A stretch of 64,000 bases of DNA from Halorubrum salinum. GTDB lineage: Archaea > Halobacteriota > Halobacteria > Halobacteriales > Haloferacaceae. The stretch lies in contig NZ_JANHDO010000006.1 in the NCBI RefSeq assembly GCF_024494575.1, positions 1-64,000 of the forward strand, in the 5' to 3' direction. The translations under genes and the position numbers were made by a program. The notes under the pieces are model-generated. The model did not search any database, was not told the origin of the DNA, and worked only from the letters and a program-made list of their open reading frames with translations. Positions 61,484 to 64,000 of the stretch are shown one piece after another. Each line of letters begins with the position of its first letter. The stretch's first letter is position 1.

Positions 61484-62012
61484 GTAACAGGCACTTCCTC
61501 GCGACTACTTTATCTGTCTGGCGACGAATCTTCTCGGTCGCGAGCGACGCGCGGCGCGACCGCAGGAAGCGCCGTGGTGCGAACGGCGACTGGGTGGTCG
61601 AACGGTGTGAGACCACTAATGGGTCGCGCGGCGAAGGCAGTGAGCCGCAAGACCGCAGGGAGCCGTGAGCAAGCGGAGGGCGGCAGCGGCGAGCGGGGCG
61701 GGCCGTCACGCACACACCGAAAAGAGGCTGACTGGCGACCAAGCAGTCCATCCGGAATGCTATCTCCACTAAACCAGTGCCCTACACAGGAGATGCTGGT
61801 AAGTTTTCGGAGCTGCACTTTGGGAACCATCGTAATGGAGGGCTGGTCGCAAGAAGCTGGGCAAATTAGTGCTTACCAGTGGAGCCGATCACACGGACGA
61901 TATTCGATGCCAAGTTGATTCTGAGACTCTGAATTGAGTTGAAATCCAGTCTTGTGGGGTGCACGGAACTATTATGCTTATTTGACTAGAGTCATATCTG
62001 ACGAATAGCATA
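61484..62012. other. 529-base gap with repeat copy 2
   Basis: The first half is GC-rich and contains the split second copy of the direct repeat (61534-61551 and 61673-61706). Between these lies a 121-base insert with a near-duplicate motif (GACCGCAGGAAGC and GACCGCAGGGAGC). The second half (after about 61740) is AT-richer and ends in the promoter region of the kinase at 62013. I see no gene. Confidence 0.55.
61673..61706. repeat. GC-rich direct repeat, copy 2
   Basis: This copy is identical over 34 bases to 60363-60396 and in the same orientation. The distance between copies is about 1.3 kb. Confidence 0.9.
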
Positions 62013-63089
62013 GTGAAGCATAACGAATTCGTTGACAGGCCCCGGTTGGTGGGAGCTAGTATTCTCGCAGTACTCTCCCTCGTTGGCCCCGTTGTTGGGA
62101 TTCGTACGCTGCTCAGTAGTGCCTCTTCGTCGGTGGTATTCGTCGGAGTCGGAACGCTCTTTCCGCCGTTCGTCACGGCCGTCCTTCTGGTCTATACCTC
62201 TCGATATTACAACCATCGGTACGGAGACACATTACTCATCACGAGTTCGACTGGGAGCGTCCTGTTGGCAATGTTGTTTGCACTTACAGCGGCGAGCATC
62301 ATTTGGGGACAGCAAACGCTTGGTGTGACGATGATCGATCCACTGATCCTCATCACTGAGATGATGTTAGGTGGTGCGCTGTTCGGGCTTATCTACGGGC
62401 ATTACTACGGACTGTCTCTTACCCAACGACGTCAGTTACAGCAAAAAACACAGCAGTTACAACAGCAAAACGAGCGTCTTGACGAATTTACCTCGATGGT
62501 CTCTCATGACCTACGGAATCCGCTGAATGTTGCGCAGGGACGGCTCGAATTATTCCAGCGAGACGGAGATCGTGCCCATCTTGCACAGATGAAAGACGCA
62601 CACAATCGAATGGAGGCCCTGATCAGGAATATTCACGAGTTGACACAGACGCAGCAAATCACTGTCGATCGGCAACCCATCGAAATTGAGTCAGTCGTCA
62701 ATCAAAGCTGGGACCATGTCGAAACGGATGAGGGGACGCTTGTTACGAATCTCGACGGAGTAATCGCTGCCGATACCGGGCAGCTCCAACGGCTGTTTGA
62801 AAATTTGTTTCGGAATGCAGTTGAGCATGGTGGGGAAACTGTAACGATAACCGTAGGTGAGCTTGAAAATGGATTCTACGTGGAGGACGACGGCCCGGGT
62901 ATCCCCGAGGAAGATCGTGATGATGTCTTCAAGAGTGGGTTCTCAACAGCGGCTGACAACACCGGCTTTGGGCTTGCCATCGTCGCCAATATCGCTCACG
63001 CCCACGATTGGACAGTTTCCGTTGCTGAAAGTGTTAATGGAGGAGCACGGATTCTGGTGACCGATGTTGAGTGGATAACCCGATCATAG
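62013..63089 (+). CDS. Membrane sensor histidine kinase, short form
   Basis: This 358-residue kinase has about four hydrophobic helices in residues 12-135 (LVGASILAVLSLVGPVVG, VGTLFPPFVTAVLLVYTS, GSVLLAMLFALTAASIIWG, MMLGGALFGLIYGHYYG). A glutamine-rich coil, then HisKA with VSHDLRNPLNVAQG follow (histidine near 165). The ATPase domain shows LFENLFRNAVEHGG, DDGPGIP and NTGFGLAIV. There is no PAS or GAF domain, so the membrane part is the sensor. The frame begins with GTG at 62013. The C-terminal half is closely related to the kinases at 17229 and 30819. Confidence 0.85.
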   Translation: MKHNEFVDRPRLVGASILAVLSLVGPVVGIRTLLSSASSSVVFVGVGTLFPPFVTAVLLVYTSRYYNHRYGDTLLITSSTGSVLLAMLFALTAASIIWGQQTLGVTMIDPLILITEMMLGGALFGLIYGHYYGLSLTQRRQLQQKTQQLQQQNERLDEFTSMVSHDLRNPLNVAQGRLELFQRDGDRAHLAQMKDAHNRMEALIRNIHELTQTQQITVDRQPIEIESVVNQSWDHVETDEGTLVTNLDGVIAADTGQLQRLFENLFRNAVEHGGETVTITVGELENGFYVEDDGPGIPEEDRDDVFKSGFSTAADNTGFGLAIVANIAHAHDWTVSVAESVNGGARILVTDVEWITRS

Positions 63090-63444
63090 CCACAGAAGCA
63101 ATAAGTGCCGGCCATCGTGACAGGATCCGCGTATATCAGCTCCTTTCTGTTCGCTGATCCAGGCACTCTCCTGGCGGACTCAGAAAGGGCGAGGGCGTCT
63201 CGGCCGTCCCCCGACCCCGCAAGCACCGCAGCCACGAGGCGCGCAGCGGCGTCCTCGCGAGCGCAGCGAACGAGGGCCACCGAGACGGAATCTCGCGCGG
63301 TCGCGGGACGTCGAGCGGCCGAGGGCTTCCAAAGTCGGTAACTCACGTATCATACGTTTCGTCCTACTAGGCTAGGCCAGAGAGATCAATACCGTGGTAC
63401 GTAGTAGTACAATCATTTTCACTCAGTGATTTGAATGGTTTCGT
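63090..63444. other. 355-base gap with GC-rich dyads
   Basis: CTCGGCCG at 63199-63206 and CGGCCGAG at 63316-63323 could close a GC-rich structured loop with several smaller palindromes (for example GCGCGCAGCGGCG). This may be the end of the upstream transcript. An AT-rich stretch before 63445 suits a promoter for the last kinase. No gene seen. Confidence 0.4.
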
Positions 63445-64000
63445 ATGAGCGAGGATAGGCTAGAGAACGGACAGCATTCGACTATCCTCGATACTGTCCC
63501 TGATATGGTGTATGTGTTGGATTCTGAACTTCACTTTACGTTCGTCAACGGGGCAATGGCAGACGTCACTGGATACGACCGCGAGGAATTGCTCGGAGCA
63601 CACGCCTCACGCCTCTTCGATGAAGCCGCCATCGAGGGAGGAACGTGGAACCGCGACCAGCTTGAGGCGGGAGAGATCGAATTTGGCTACACAGAAACGG
63701 AACTACAAACCGCCGATAATGAGCACATCCCCTGTGAAATTCGGTGCCAGCTCCTCCCAGAGCATGATGACACTGACCTAGGAGCAGGGACCGCAGGTGT
63801 GATCCGGGATATTTCCGAGCACAAAGAACGGGAACGAGATCTACAGGTCCGATCAACAGCGATGGAGGCCTCCATCGACGGGATGGCAATACTCGACACT
63901 AATGAGGAATACGCGTTTGTGAACCAGGCGCACGCTGATATCTACGGCTACGAGACACCGGATGCGTTCCTCGGTGAGACGTGGCGGATGTGCTACACTG
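63445..64000 (+). CDS. PAS-domain sensor kinase (3' end outside window)
   Basis: The frame opens at the ATG at 63445 and runs to the window edge, 185 codons. The first PAS domain spans about 12-130 (ILDTVPDMVYVLDSELHFTF, VTGYDREELLG) and ends in VIRDISEHKERERDLQ. A second begins at about 138 (AMEASIDGMAILDTNEEYAF, DIYGYETPDAFLG). This layout matches the N-terminus of haloarchaeal multi-PAS histidine kinases; the kinase core must lie beyond the window. Confidence 0.8.
   Translation, partial: MSEDRLENGQHSTILDTVPDMVYVLDSELHFTFVNGAMADVTGYDREELLGAHASRLFDEAAIEGGTWNRDQLEAGEIEFGYTETELQTADNEHIPCEIRCQLLPEHDDTDLGAGTAGVIRDISEHKERERDLQVRSTAMEASIDGMAILDTNEEYAFVNQAHADIYGYETPDAFLGETWRMCYT

Noticed and set aside
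1-64000. tRNA, rRNA or CRISPR arrays anywhere in the window
   Set aside because: I saw no T-loop GTTCGAATC-type context with matching stems, no rRNA sequence, and no array of evenly spaced repeats.

Overview
The window comes from a haloarchaeon (class Halobacteria). The evidence is the acidic proteome, the haloarchaea-specific signalling domains (HalX, HalOD1, DICT, kinases with RHNxRN H-boxes), a KaiC/RAD55-like ATPase, TFB, an archaeal pilin operon with the SPVIGAILM motif, twin-arginine lipoproteins, AT-rich TATA boxes and mostly leaderless starts. I see no rRNA, tRNA, CRISPR array or ribosomal gene. The region reads as a mosaic accessory or replicon-arm segment, not as core chromosome. 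The genus cannot be assigned from the sequence alone.

Layout. 1-9.1 kb: a DICT-domain sensor (partial), a HemAT-like globin-coupled transducer coupled to an MTH865-family protein, then a translationally chained operon (kinase, HalX response regulator, 28-codon micro-ORF, HalOD1 protein, KaiC-like double ATPase, second kinase). 9.3-19.2 kb: three more PAS-type histidine kinases, an IS200/IS605 element (tnpA-tnpB) and a decayed second HemAT-like transducer. 19.4-26 kb: a response regulator broken by a one-base frameshift, then a pilB-pilC-pilin operon with a very large Ig-like pilin. 26.4-35 kb: a methyl-accepting transducer, a receiver-PAS protein, a broken zinc-ribbon gene and two kinases, one with its kinase core in front of three PAS domains.

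35-46 kb: a gene fragment and a GlmU-like pseudogene, then a minus-strand cluster running histidine kinase, CheY-like regulator, HEAT-repeat membrane protein, processive family-2 glycosyltransferase and Tat-exported glycosidase-like protein. This looks like a regulated extracellular polysaccharide locus. A further kinase and an internally deleted tnpB follow. 46-50.8 kb: a BCP-type peroxiredoxin, small membrane and lipoprotein genes, a toxin-antitoxin-like locus and a TFB gene.

50.9-57.6 kb: a likely defence island (DUF262/DUF1524 GmrSD-like protein, an unrecognised 578-residue protein and two proteins with HEPN RxxxxH motifs). It is bordered on one side by a decayed 5' copy of tfb and contains a possible integrase remnant. 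57.6-64 kb: an HNH nuclease with zinc fingers, an RPA-like OB-fold protein with GC-rich inverted repeats upstream, a five-helix membrane protein bracketed by exact 34-bp direct repeats, and two more kinases, the last cut by the window end.

Eleven histidine kinases, four receiver proteins (one broken) and three chemotaxis-type transducers (one dead) lie within 64 kb. The dominant themes are environmental sensing, surface structures (pili, polysaccharide) and mobile or defence DNA.
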